Below are positions 10,500-22,449 of a stretch of 64,000 nt of DNA, one piece after another. The position numbers and the translations under genes were made by a program. The DNA lies in contig JACMZG010000008.1 of NCBI GenBank assembly GCA_018340805.1, positions 13,779,184-13,843,183 on the forward strand, written 5' to 3'. Origin of the DNA: Microvelia longipes. Lineage: Eukaryota > Arthropoda > Insecta > Hemiptera > Veliidae. The notes beneath the pieces are model-generated. The model searched no databases, was not told the DNA's origin, and saw only the letters and a program-made list of their open reading frames with translations. Numbering within the stretch: position 1 is the stretch's first letter; the number at the start of each line of letters is the position of its first letter.

Positions 10500-12780
10500 C
10501 ACTAAATTGGTTCAAAAGTTAAGGTAGAAGAAGAAATTTACTCAAGTTTACACCTTCGAAAGAGTTAATGCTTATAACATTATTATCAAGCCTATTGGAT
10601 GTTCACTTGACAAAAGGAAGAACAACTACAGAAATGACAAGTGTACAGTAAATAAGGTAAACAGTAGCGGGGTGACAAAGATAAATCAGGCATGACGTGG
10701 TGCCTGTCTGTCTGCCTGTCACCCCCAAGTATTATGAACTAAAGACGTTATATAAATCAGGAAGTATCAGGTGATTTTTTTTTAAAGGGGTGGTGTCTGG
10801 GAACCACAAGATATGCGGGTACTTGGCAACTTTCAGCTCAATATGTTCCCATCTCATCATAACGGATATAGTTGTGATAATGATATACATAAACAAAGGA
10901 ACAATGATTATGGTTGTATCTTATGATTTGAAAGATATGACAAAATGAGAGCACAAAGAGATGTAAAGAAACAACCGTCTTCTTTATTGATCGTCAGATA
11001 TTAAAAAGCATACATAATGATTTTCTTAGTTGTGCATAGAATGTCTTCTAAGGCATTTAAGGTATACGTGTATTCATAGCTTTATGGCTAGAGAGCATAA
11101 TGTAAAATAAATAATGTAATAATAAAATGCGGCCCAGTTCGGCTCACTCTCTATCTGATATCTTTGGGCCACTTATTCTACACCCGAGGATATTTAAATT
11201 ATTTGGTTAATTTTGAAACATGAAAAGTATATATCTTTTTCGGTCACTTATAGGATGGTCAATCTCTGAATCCGGTCTCATTCCATTCAGCATAATTAAA
11301 AACCATCGATTACAACTCCTCACTTAAACGCCAAATCATATTTTTTTTATAATTTTGATAACGTTGTCAAGTTAAGTAAATGACGTTATATACTTTTCAC
11401 ATGTAGCCCAAAGAGAGTCCTCATACTTCCATGTTTTTAAATAATTTTGGTGCAACCTCTTATGATGCAGTTGAAGTGGTCACAATAATTGGTTTATAAA
11501 TATTTTAAGGGTAAAATAACCACCATTTTAAAAAAAGGGTGGAATATTTGTATTTTATATCAATCGATTTCTACAATTAGTGACAAAGCGTTAAAGAGTT
11601 ATATTTTTGTTAAATAAATAAATGCTATATATTTTCACTATTTAAATAATTTAGGAAAAACAACGACGAAAGTGTAAAAAAAGGATGGACTCTAAGTCAC
11701 CTTAGTTCTTCCGTCCATTACTCCTTGTATAAAGTCAAAAAGTATTATTGGTGGACAAAATCTACGTCTTTATGTATTATAATACATCTAGCCTCGAACA
11801 GGTAGACGGAAATCGTATAGGGTTTCAAATCTTTGGGCCACTAAAGAAAGACCACATTTTCAGAAATTAGTTTTTTAAAATCTTTGAAAAACTAATTAAA
11901 TTGTAATACTTATCTTGCCCCTTTTTATAACAATTAAAAATAGCAATACCTGAACGCTAGGGTAATCCATGTCCGTAAGTTAAAAGACCGCACTGTGACC
12001 CGTAATTACACCGTATTGCACGAACCTGGTGATCGACCCCGCACTGATATTCATACAGATATAATGTCCCGAATCAGACTAACGTCCTTGCCTGGACAGG
12101 GTACAGCTGAGTAAGCTAAAACTCGGTCCAGTTTGTCCAGCCTAATTATGACCTTGAACCGTTCTGCTACCCTAACATCAGATCAATCAACTTTTCCTAG
12201 TTTGTTTACATCCCCTGTCCTCTAATATATAGATAATAAGTCAAATTTACAGCTTAATCGATTTCCGAAATCTGTTTCCGTAAATAGATTAGGATAAGCA
12301 TTTTGAAATCAAATGATGTTATAAAAAACTAGCGGCTGTATAGTTAAGGCCCTCTACAGCAGAGATACGCAATCCCAGTGGATTTATGAGAAAGTTTAAG
12401 AGTCTATGGAATAAGATTAAATGTTTTAAAAAATCATTTTAATCCATATTTTACCTTTACTTTTTTCTAAAAAGTAAGTTATATTTATTTGAGACAGAAC
12501 CTGTAAAATACTGTTTAACAAAATGTCAGTAAATATTAAAGGAAAATTAGCTGAGATAAATTAAAATGTATCCCTACATACATTACATTTATACATAAGA
12601 AGTTCTGTGTTCTGTGTTGATGTTTCTTTTTACATTATTTTAAAAGTTTCACTTTGACGCTACGGTTTTAGTAGCAATGCAGGTTTTTCTATAAAATAAG
12701 ATAAATTTTCCTTAAACATATTTTATTAAAATAATGAAAAGCTCATTTTAGCTAATTTAGTATATAAGATGAAATATCAA
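10500..12780. other. Intergenic, nothing recognised
   Basis: About 2.3 kb of mixed AT-rich sequence. A somewhat GC-richer patch near 11,940-12,200 could be an old repeat, but I found neither a long frame nor a second copy. Confidence 0.4.
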
Positions 12781-12789
12781 AATTCTGGC

Positions 12790-14335
12790 ACAAGGGTCTT
12801 CAAGCCAGAATTTCCATTGGAAAGCTTGATGTTTTGTATAACCAATTTTACGCATGAATCCCGGCTTGCAGATCCCCGTACGAATTATTTAATAGTCATA
12901 CACTTTAATATAGTGTAAGTAAACATAAACAATAAGAATTTATCATTAAAAGAAGGATTCGAACCTGGGTCCCTATGTATAAAGGACCTGATTCGACTCA
13001 GCACCCCAAAAAAACAGAAAACAATACCCCACTCAGTTTTTTTATACCTTCCATTCTGTAATTATTTCGATTGCTGATCGCATCTACTTTGGAGCGGATT
13101 AATTTTACTCAGGACCACGATAATAGATAAAAACTACAGCATACTCAAAAATTTGTTTAACCGACATATTTGATGTTTTCCGATTATTTACTTTGGTTAT
13201 TTCGGTAACTTAAAGTGGTCATATCAGAGCGGACCGGTTTAAAACTATTCGACAGCCAAAATACATAAATATAGAACTTTTCCCAGGTTAATGACGTCAC
13301 AACAAACCTGGTTCTTAAAGGATACTCTTTTTAATAATTGATTTTTGTACGAAGTTTCATTTAAAAATGTTTGCCAAAGTCTTTCAGAAGATATTCACAA
13401 AAAGCAGTACTAACTCCACACTCGAGGAGCAAATAGCCGGGGGGGAATATCATGCGGTGGGAGGATTTCGAAGAATTCAAAGTATTCTTCGAGCTTTAAA
13501 AAAGGCCTTGCCTAAGTTTCATTCCTAGTAATAATATTTGTTCTACTATTAATTCCATTTTCTTTCGTCCTAACATCTAACTTTTACATTTCTAGAAAAT
13601 TGCCTTCAATACATTTTTTTAGCGAAATTCCTTTGGGAATATAATTCCGCGTCATGGCGGAACACTCTATCTTTCGAACATCTTACAAACTTAGTACAAA
13701 AATCAACCTTTGGGAGGACACGAACCCTATTGAAAACCAGGTTTCTGTGACGACATTAACTACGGTTTGCTGAGTCAGAAACATTTTCAAAAAATCGGTA
13801 AAATTCAGTGTTAATATTTTTGCCGCAAAAAAGGTCAATATATATGTTTTTGCAGACGCTGAATCAAATGAAACCGATCCGAAGTCGATATGACCACTCT
13901 AAGTGACTAAAAAGTAGAAAAAAACAAGGTTAAATTACCGGAAACCAAAATTTAGGTCGATACAAAATAAATTTCGAGTAGGGTGTTGTTTTCCATGTTT
14001 TTGGACCTCTGAGTTAAATAGCAGTGGTCTAGAGTCAATACGAGCACTCAAACTCCGGGTAACTGGGTTCAAATCCTGGTAGAGACGATAATTTTTTATC
14101 GTTTTTTTTACTTAATATAAGTTTACAACTACAAAATAATTCTGGCGCGGAGGTCCGCATGTCGGGCGAATTTCCTTTGGATGCGTGTTTCCGTGCTAAA
14201 CAACAATCCTAGTTGGAAAGATCATTTTTATAGTTTTTTACATAATATAAGTTTACAACTACTAAATAAATAATTCCGGCGCGGTGGTCCGCTGTCGGAC
14301 GACTTTCATTTAGAATGCGTGTTTCCGTGCTTAAC
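12790..14335. mobile_element. Foldback element D: two inverted SINE-like arms with tRNA-like segments
   Basis: The left arm (about 12,800-13,400) and right arm (about 13,680-14,200) are inverted relatives: CAGCACCCCAAAAAAACAG pairs with the CTGAGTT-proximal block ending GGGTGTTGTTTTCC, and AAAGTGGTCATATCAGAGCGG with GACCACTCTAAG. Each arm has a pol III B-box-like sequence facing outward: GGTTCGAATCC in reverse at 12,957-12,967 and GGTTCAAATCC forward near 14,067. TAGCAGTGG near 14,018 resembles an A box. The tail unit with GGCGCGGTGGTCCGC is duplicated in tandem (14,110-14,205 and 14,232-14,330). Confidence 0.6.
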
Positions 14336-14639
14336 AACCCATTTCTTGCTTAAGGTTCCGGTTCATGCTTTAGAACCTAAGCAGTTACTCCATTGTCAAG
14401 CAATGCTCGTAACTCATTTTGTCTGTAGTTTTCAAAGGAAATGCGCTAAAACCTTTTAAGATAACTGACTAAGCTTTAAAATAGTGCAAATAATAGTGCG
14501 TACTTCTAATTTTAGAGGCATAGTTTTGTATAACCAACTAGATAATTACGCGCATTTCCTTTGAAAAATACAAACAAAATGTGTATGTAAGTTATCGTGT
14601 CCCAGAGAAACGTTCAATACAAATCTTGTACATACATAA

Positions 14640-14641
14640 AT

Positions 14642-14732
<91 letters not shown>

Positions 14733-14775
14733 ATAATATATATATATAATATATAATATATATATATATATATGT
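14640..14775. repeat. (AT)n microsatellite next to an R2 fragment
   Basis: The R2 block GTTATCGTGTCCCAGAGAAACG and TTGTACATACATAAATACAC precedes the TA tract directly, as in the copy at 1,040. It ends in GTGTATGTATAGGTATGTG. Confidence 0.85.
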
Positions 14776-15519
14776 GTATGTATAGGTATGTGTGTATAAA
14801 TGTATGAACGAGATTTTTGCGTAAGACCGGAGGCTTCTTGTTTTTATTTTTTAAGTGACTTCAAAATTTTTTTGAGGAATTGGTATTTGCAATTATAGTT
14901 TATTTTCAAACATTTATTAAAATTCGACAGAGCCTGAGGGATCCTAAATATTGATCTTTTCTTTTTAAGTTTATCAAGAGTAGGCTTTAAAACACCTATG
15001 CAATATACAACAACATGCGTCAACGATCTCATTAGCGTAATTTGCTCTTTAAAATTTGCAACAAAAAAAAGCGGCTTCGGCCAAAAAAATATCGTTGTAG
15101 AGAACATAATTTAAAATATTTATTTTATTTAAATATGTTTAGAATTTGATTCTTTTTGTTAGATTTATGCTTTTTAGGATTCAAGAACACTTCCCGAGAG
15201 TCAAAGATCAAATTGCCTTGGTAGATTCAGGCTGAACAAGAGAAAGACAAGATTTTAAGTTGAAAAAACTGCTACTTGAAAAAAGGCTGCAACAGTTTAC
15301 ATTTTCTCGACATCTTTTATTATAAAGCTGCTCCTCTTGCTTTCTCTGTGTACTGCTATACTCTCGCTAATAACTCTTTGTGAAATTGTGGAACAAGGAT
15401 TATCTATCGTTATTTTACGTTTTAAAATCAATCCTGACCTCGTGATTCGTTACTAAAACTGAAAATTTAATGTGAAACAACACAAACTTCGCGAACCAAG
15501 TTCACTATAAAAAAATCAT

Positions 15520-15783
15520 TTGAGAGATTTGCAAAAAACCAGCGAGAGAATGGACGACGAAGCATTCAAGCATATCCTTGAATTCGCAGTGTGCTTTGCC
15601 TTTGCTCGAGTGTTTAGGGTTCCCGCCACAAAGTTAGGATTTCTACATCCATCTTGCTGGAAAGCAGCTTACAACCGGTTAGTCATTCTGAATACAGGAA
15701 GTTATCTTCTATCAAAGGGAGTTAGCGAAAGCAGCTTAGCAATGTGGCATACTTGTAAGGTGATCTATCACATCTCATTCTAA
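15520..15783 (+). CDS. Hypothetical 87-codon ORF, unrecognised
   Basis: The first in-frame start may be the ATG of MDDEAFKHILEF near 15,550; the frame ends in TAA after KVIYHISF. Composition is less AT-biased than the neighbourhood and amino-acid usage looks protein-like, with a hydrophobic FAVCFAFARVF stretch. No family is recognised. No TATA box, splice site or poly-A signal stands out, and a hairpin pair begins 35 bp after the stop. It may be a chance frame or a fragment of a mobile element. Confidence 0.2.
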   Translation: MRDLQKTSERMDDEAFKHILEFAVCFAFARVFRVPATKLGFLHPSCWKAAYNRLVILNTGSYLLSKGVSESSLAMWHTCKVIYHISF

Positions 15784-15817
15784 CTAATTGCTATTAGTTT
15801 CGCACTACCCGTTTTAA

Positions 15818-15910
15818 CAAAAAATGAAAAGACCATGCCTGAAAATATTCAGGCATGGTCTTTTCATTTTTTGTCTCTCACTTTTCTCTTAATAAAGAGA
15901 AAAGTGAGAG
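15818..15910. repeat. Two adjacent perfect hairpins, both with AATA loops
   Basis: Hairpin 1: arms 15,818-15,843 and 15,848-15,873, 26 bp with no mismatch (ACCATGCCTGAA/TTCAGGCATGGT next to the loop), loop AATA. Hairpin 2: arms 15,875-15,890 and 15,895-15,910, 16 bp with no mismatch (CTCTCACTTTTCTCTT), loop AATA. One base separates them. The stems are unrelated in sequence. Neither has transposon-like ends. Confidence 0.95.
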
Positions 15911-16189
15911 GATACGGGCCCATTTTAAGAAAATTTCATGATAGGGGGAATATTTTTCTGCAGGATTTATTTTGACTTAGCTTGTCTCCATGATTAATGC
16001 ACATATAACTTTCACTTTTACACCTTCTTTATTGTTCATGTTTTTCCTTAAGACAAAATGAACATTTTTTTGTGAGAAATTCTAAAGGTAACATGCGTGA
16101 AGTAGGAAACTTCAAGTTACTGATAAGCTATCAGACATAGTTTCAAGGGTTTGTCTATCTAAAAACGTGATATTTTGGTGTCAGGGGTA

Positions 16190-16785
16190 AGAAGACGTGT
16201 GATTGTGAATTCATTAGCCGAAATGTGCCCCTGGGTATGACCCCCTAATAGCCCCCCGTGATGACGTCACGGAGTTAAGGTCTATAGGAAGTTGTTACCT
16301 GTATAAGGAAGGATTTGGTTGTAGCCGATGAAGAGTCACAGAGTCACGTAACACGCGCGTGACCGGGCACACACTAAACAATCTCAAGACTTGATCAGGG
16401 CAGGACCTATACGGGGGTTCGTCTGGGTGTCGCGTTCCCGTTTTCCTATTGGATGTAAACATCGACCAATGTGAATTGGAGGTATGGCGACCTGGCGCAG
16501 ACTCTGGAGGGTTGCTTCTCCCACTCTGTTGTCTCGGATTTTCCACGGGAGATGTTTCATTGTGTTGAACTTGGCCCGACGTGTGCGCTAAGCTCCCCTC
16601 CAGGTTGCAATCGACTCGATGTGATTTGATAAATGTGATTTTGTGTTTAGATTTTACATGTATTCGTAAAATATGTTATGTATTCGGCTTAGTCCAGTTT
16701 TGTTCGGTTATAGTATTTGAATAAAATTATTATATAGTCTTAGATATAACAACCTCAGCTTTGATGTCCGCAGGGTTTAAGAAAA
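16190..16785 (+). mobile_element. GC-rich island, possible solo LTR
   Basis: The block is markedly GC-richer than its flanks (CGTCACGGAG, GTAACACGCGCGTGACCGGG). It ends with GAATAAAATTATTATATAG, a poly-A signal like those of LTR R regions, before ATATAACA. A TG...CA boundary pair can be proposed (TGTGATTGTG to TATAACA), but I could not find a matching target-site duplication or a second copy. The 83-codon minus-strand frame inside it has no recognised domain. Confidence 0.25.
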
Positions 16786-17197
16786 TAATAATTATATAGG
16801 GAATGAAAGAGAATCACTTAATAATCATGTAGGAAGTAAAGAACAAAGGAAAAATGCAGATGTGGATAAATATTGAACAAATTATGTAATTATACTACAT
16901 CTTTTTTAGTGAACAATAAAATGTTGGAGTGCAAGTTTTAAACAATAATACAACAATTAGGCATGTCATTAAGCACGATCATGTAGAAACTGTTGAAACC
17001 CGACACGAATATTATTAGATACCCTAGTTGCAAAAAAGTTAATAAAGATTGTGGATGTGATTTGTAAAAAATTAATTACTGATCTCAAATTATTATCAAA
17101 CTTTCTTGAACCCAGCGGTCAAGCTGGAAATTCAAAAATGGATTACACTCTACTCTAGATAATGCATTCATGAATGATTTATTTATGAAGTAATAAA

Positions 17198-17338
<141 letters not shown>

Positions 17339-17517
17339 TTTATGGAGGCAATGGCAAACGTATAGATCCAGACTTTGCTTAGACGATATCCAACATTTTT
17401 AACATTGCTTAGACGCCCTTTAACATTTTTTGGTGAAACTAATAGGATCACTGGTATAGAACTGGTAAACCCCGTAGCCGCTACATAGCGTCGGCCTCTT
17501 GGGACGCTTAGCAAATC

Positions 17518-17760
17518 GTAGAATGCTTACGACTTTAAAAAGACTACTTCGGAGTCCTTCCGCGTTGCGGGCCTACTTAGCTTGTCTTTCCGTGGTTCCG
17601 TATAGGAGTCATTTTTGTCTCCCAGTATGCTAACCAATAAGGCACGCAAGAATATGTAAGACCCCCTAATCTATACTATTTCCCATACCCTCTAGCTCTC
17701 ATGAATCTAACAGATATTGTAGAGGTCATTGACCTAGACGTATACATATATACATCATTA
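17518..17760 (+). repeat. Direct repeat, copy 1
   Basis: TAGAATGCTTACGACTT starts a block, and similar landmarks recur about 920 bp downstream at 18,437-18,680: an ACTTCGGAGTCC block, GTGGTTC, GAGTCATTTTTGTC and GGTCATTGACCTAGACGTA. It is diverged. Family unknown. Confidence 0.5.
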
Positions 17761-18436
17761 TACATGTAATGTATATAATGACTTACACGGTATGTATACC
17801 GTGTGCGCCTCTTGGGATAGTCCTATTTTTTCCTGACGTCCCAATATTTTTTATGAACACTAATGTCTTTATAAAATTATATATACTATTTTTTGGATGT
17901 ATATTATTGGTTTCACGACCCCCCCCCCCCCACTACCCAACTTCTGTCACCCGAACATCCTCATAATAGACATTTTCATTTATAAAAATCGCTACAAAAA
18001 TATTCCGATCTTAAACAGGCCCGAGGCTAAAATTTATTATAATATTAGACCAAGTATAATGAAAACAAGATTTTTTTTAAAAAAATTATAGAGTTTTATT
18101 TATTAAAAATCTAAAATGTGCGATTATCACAAAATCTCGGTCGAAACAACAAACTTTTTACCATCATTTGTTATAATACATTTTGCTATGTTGAGCGAAT
18201 TATCATCCCCTCACCTCACAGGCTCGCAATGGCCCCTTTAGGCATATAGGCCTTTACGCAATCGACAATCGGCCATATAGGCATTTACGTATATATAACA
18301 AGATATATGTAAGTTTGAAAAATTATCTTACACCCAATGTATAGTAAAAGAAACCTTCTTTTTACTTATTAGCAATGACCATAACTAAGTTAATTGCTCA
18401 TTGGGCCATTTAGAATAATCCGATTGGGCTGAAACT

Positions 18437-18680
18437 GGTCTATAGAATGCTTACGACTTCAAGGAGACCACTTCGAAATCCTGACGCTTTGCAGACCTGC
18501 TTTGCTCGCTGTGGTTCTGTAAGAGCCATTTTTGTCCTTTCTGTCAGGGAGAGTACACTAACCTGGGCGGAACAAGATGAAGAGGCACCTTTTTATATAT
18601 TTCCTTTCACCTACTAGGACCACTGGACTCAAAAGATCCATAGATATCGGTCATTAACGTAGACATATTCATAATACAAG
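18437..18680 (+). repeat. Direct repeat, copy 2
   Basis: Counterpart of 17,518-17,760: AGAATGCTTACGACTTC, CCACTTCGAAATCCT, GTGGTTCTGTAAGAGCC and GGTCATTAACGTAGACATA. Between the copies lie a C10 run near 17,922 and AT-rich sequence without genes. Confidence 0.5.
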
Positions 18681-19159
18681 AATATAAACGTTATACTCTT
18701 CAAAATGAGAATTAAACTTTTAAGAAGATGAATTGCAATGCTAATTTTCTTTTCTAAAACATATTAACACAATATTGAATTAAAGACTTGGAAAGGTCGG
18801 ATTCTCAAATTTAAGTCATAGACCAAAATCGGCTGTATCGTGATTTAGTTTTTTAATTTAAAAAAAAATGCATGACTTGAAATAAAGCTCTTCGAGCTTT
18901 ACTTCAAGTGTAAATCAGTGTACTGTACTTCAAGTAACCTAATCCAAATCTAAAGGGGAGGGTACAGGAAATGAAGAATTGATTGATGTGTAAAAAATTT
19001 CAGCCCGATTTAAACACTTTTTGAAGATTTGTGATTTAGTGGGTCATTATTGTGGGTTAATGAACAATAGGGATTGGGACAAGATAAATTTTTGTACTAA
19101 GCTTCTTTTCGATCCGAGAAAGCGTTCGAGAGTTATCCTCGAAAGGTGAAATTGGTTTG

Positions 19160-20170
19160 GTTAGTAAATTTAATAGAGACAAATTATTAAAATAAAGGAC
19201 AAAAAGTAAATAAATTTCCTAAAGGACAAACTACTAACTATGTCAAATATTTTGGAACTACTGCCCAAAAATTTGCATGGAAAAAAATTTTTTTATGTAT
19301 TTATTTTATGGTAGGGCAGTAGAGGAAATAAGAGATGAGCAAAAGTTTAGCCCAGAACGGAAAAAACTTCTCTTATGATTGCCCTTTAAGTAAAGCTAAA
19401 TATTTTTATACATTCAATAGTCAAATATGTAAGCTATGTGTTGCTAGAAGTTGCAAAAACTGATAATTGTTGTCGTGTAAAAGAGAAAATAATGTGTTAT
19501 TATAACAAAATATTTTTTTTCGAAAGTAAACTAATAATACGATTTTTAGACTCTAGGAGGTAAAATAAACATATTTTATCCTTACATATTTTTCTCTAAA
19601 ACCACTCTTTTCTCCTGTTTTAGAGATGTTTAATTTTGTTGTCTACCATGTAATTAACATTGTAGAGGTATGCAAAAATGGAAAAAATAACAGTTTTCTA
19701 ACTTCTAGGAAGAATGGCTTAAAATTTTGACTATTGAATGTATGATGAAGTTAGGGTTTTCTTAAAGGGTAATCATAAGAGAAGTTTTTTCCGTTCTTGG
19801 CTAAACTTTTGCTCATCTCTTACTTCCTCTAATGCCCTACCATAAACATTCTATAAAATTCAATTAAAAAAAAATCATTTTCCATGCAAATTTTAGGGCA
19901 GTAGTTCCAAAATATTTGACATAGTTAGTAATTTGTCCTTTAGGAAATTTACTCAGCTTTCTAACGAGACGCCTTTCTAGCTTGAACAGTTTAAACGCTA
20001 TTAACAATCTTATGATGTGAGGTCAAATATTTTTTTAAAATATTAAATTTGACCTTGTGGGAAAACGGTTGGAGATCGGGGTTTATATTATAGGACATTT
20101 TTTGTTCCCTTTGAGGAGTACTATCACTACCTTCTTTGGTGGACACTTTATATGAAACACTCTGTATATA
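19160..20170. mobile_element. Foldback element F, copy 2 (both arms)
   Basis: The left arm (about 19,190-19,560) and inverted right arm (about 19,690-20,165) carry the F landmarks: AAATTTGCATGGAAAAA, GCAAAAGTTTAGCC and AACGGAAAAAACTTCTC, and in reverse AACCGTTTTCCCACAAGG as CCTTGTGGGAAAACGGTT, ending GAAACACTCTGTATA. The centre (19,560-19,690) is short and holds no GC-rich array, unlike copies 1 and 3. The small minus-strand frame near the right end is incidental. Confidence 0.7.
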
Positions 20171-20279
20171 CAACAAGATATATGTAGCGTTGACCAATCA
20201 TCTTAACCCACTTTTAAAAATTATTTGTATAATTTTTACACTGTTTTTTTATTGCACGAATTAAAAGTTTCAAGTTACT

Positions 20280-21060
20280 ATTTATTTGAAAATTATCGGC
20301 AATATTTTTTACACTGTAGTGACTAAGCCGTCCAACAATTTGAAATTGACTGAGAGCAGACGAGGCCTTATTGCTGAGCACTTTAGCAATGGCGAGTTAT
20401 TCTCCCTTCTTACTAAGCACCTCATCATCGCTTTATTTAATATTTCTCGCAATGTCCAGATTTTACAGAAGTTCACTATCCAGTGCTTCTCAACTGTATA
20501 CAAGGATGCCAACTTGTGTCTTAGTTCTCAAGGTCTTGCAGAGAGATAACGATGATATTACTAGCAGTATGATGGAAAAAATACTGTTTGACGGAAATAC
20601 TTTATAAGTCTAGAACTGTATAGGATTTCCTTTCCTCAAAGCATAAATCCTAGTTTTATCCAGAGGCTCGCTCTTGTCACTATCGTATGAGAGGAAGCTA
20701 CAGAGGGAGCTATAATCATAGAGTACTTCGAAGAATAGTCTCTGCAATAATGCATTAAAAATATTGTCTCCACATATAACCTTACCTTTCAATCTCATCC
20801 TCTCAAAAATCGCCAACCTGTGACACCATCCTTGTTCAAAATGGCACGTATATTTACGATTTTTGTATACCTGATCGTATATGATCCAGGAAGAGCGAAG
20901 ACATTTAGCGAATTTGATGTGGTGAGGAACTTCAGAAAAGTTCGGTAGTCCCGGAGTAAAGATTTGCGTCCCCGGTAAAATGACACTTCGCAGTTTATAA
21001 ACGGTTTAGTATTGCCTAGTTTTGCTGCCGTATGTAGATAAATATACATATATTGTCGCT
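20280..21060. other. Moderately GC-richer unclassified block
   Basis: Overlapping frames of 67-87 codons occur on both strands (for example 20,286-20,549 plus and 20,795-21,049 minus). None contains a motif I recognise, and no copy is seen elsewhere in the window. It could be an eroded coding fragment of a mobile element. Confidence 0.25.
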
Positions 21061-21252
21061 GTCACGATGAAAAACAGAAGTTTGGAATTTAAAGGCCGTC
21101 AAACTTTAAAATATTTGATGACAGCAAAGTAGGTTACCGTGGTATTTTAGCCAAGAAATTCTCTTATAGAGCATCAAGTATAGTCCCTAAAAACGGTTGA
21201 TTTAGATGAAATCTCAGTTTTGGGATCATTATGACAAAGACAATACTTTTCC

Positions 21253-21560
21253 CATACAGATATAATACTAGAAGGGGCATAGCCTATCTAAATACATTGA
21301 GAGACCTGAAACATCTTTTTGGGGCGCTCAGGGGCTCTGTGTAACCTCATTGAAACCTCCTTCAAGAGTGAGGTAAGGTATAAGTAATAAATGTATTACG
21401 GTTTCCCGCACATTGTTTGTGTGTTGATTTGTATTTTTAACATTTTACTATATAAGTTATTGTTATTTTGTACTGATTATTTGATTGTATTTACTAGCGA
21501 AGGTGTTCAGATTACTTTTTCGATGTTTCAAAATTTAACCTCTAGTAAAAATATCTCGTG
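21253..21560 (+). mobile_element. MITE of the CATAGAGATA family, copy 1
   Basis: Starts CATACAGATATAATACTAG and ends CCTCTAGTAAAAATATCTCGTG, the inverted partner. The interior carries GGGGCTCTGTGTAACCTC, GAAACCTCCTTCAAGAGTGAG, TTTCCCGCACATTGTTTGTG and CGATGTTTCAAAATTTAACC, shared with the copies at 22,628, 25,175, 25,575 and 60,628. Confidence 0.75.
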
Positions 21561-21839
21561 ACTAATATGACTTTTCCTACATACTTTCGGCAATGCGGCA
21601 GCATTGGGGTAGGAAATCAATTGGAAGAGAAAAATTGTCGACTCACTTCGCTCACCGAACTGTATAGACTTCTAGTCTTCAAATCTTTAGATTCGTCATC
21701 TATGTGTGTCGTACCTACAGAGCAACAATCACAGGAAAATCAGTATTACAATATTTTAAATTATAAATCACCATTTTGAACATTTCATGCGGAGTAAGTT
21801 CAAGATTATTTATAATACTTTTTCAAATCTACTGCAATA

Positions 21840-21960
21840 GTATATTATGCTATACTAGGCAGCAAAATGGAATTTTTATTAATAGCTTCCTAGCCGAAGG
21901 CTAAACATAAGAAATAAACATAAGAATAACATTCTTTAAAATGTTATGTTTAATTTTTAT
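21840..21960. repeat. Inverted copy of the array B terminus with small hairpin
   Basis: ATTATGCTATACTAGGCAGC and AAAATGGAATTTT are the reverse complement of the right end of array element B (about 24,985-25,025). TAGCC-GAA-GGCTA, a 5-bp stem on a GAA loop, follows at about 21,890. An AACATAAGAAATAA-type repeat and the inverted TTATGTTTAATTT follow. Confidence 0.5.
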
Positions 21961-22108
21961 CGTTTACAGCAAAAAATTAATATTACTATAAATCATTAAA
22001 TTAAGATAAGAAATGTATGACTTAAATAAAAAAACAAGTAGAAAAGGGATTTAAATACTTGCTACGAGAATTTAGAGACAGCAAATGTTGCTTTAAAGTT
22101 GTTGCAAC

Positions 22109-22337
22109 ACTAACAATGTCAGGTAGAGTTGGTCTTGTAATTTGTTAATCCTATCAATATTTCTATGCTAATACTTTCACTATTATTCTGATTCATTATA
22201 TTTTACAGCAAAATTAGTTTAACTTGTTAACCGTTTTAGTAATTCTTTACAACGTTTCATATTTGGGACTTTATTTACACAAGATAATGAAATAAGTTAC
22301 AAAACAATCAATAAAAATCTGACGAATCATAAACTAC
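22109..22337 (+). repeat. Repeat module A, first copy
   Basis: It runs from CACTAACAATGTCAGGTAG to GACGAATCATAAACTA and is nearly identical to 23,946-24,177. The copies differ mainly at a TTTACACAAG/TTTACTCGAG position, so the duplication is recent. Confidence 0.9.
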
Positions 22338-22449
22338 TGGAAAAAAGGCCATGAATATCAGTGTTGCCAATATTTTATAAAAAATGTTTAATACTTAATA
22401 ATATATCGTATTTTAGTAATAATATATAAAAAATTATATTTTTCTACTT

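Noticed and set aside
10331..10522. 63-codon ORF rich in Tyr and Ile
   Set aside because: It is the translation of an (AT)n microsatellite.
16295..16546. 83-codon Pro/Arg/Ser-rich ORF as a gene
   Set aside because: It sits in the GC-rich, LTR-like block and shows no domain or splice context.
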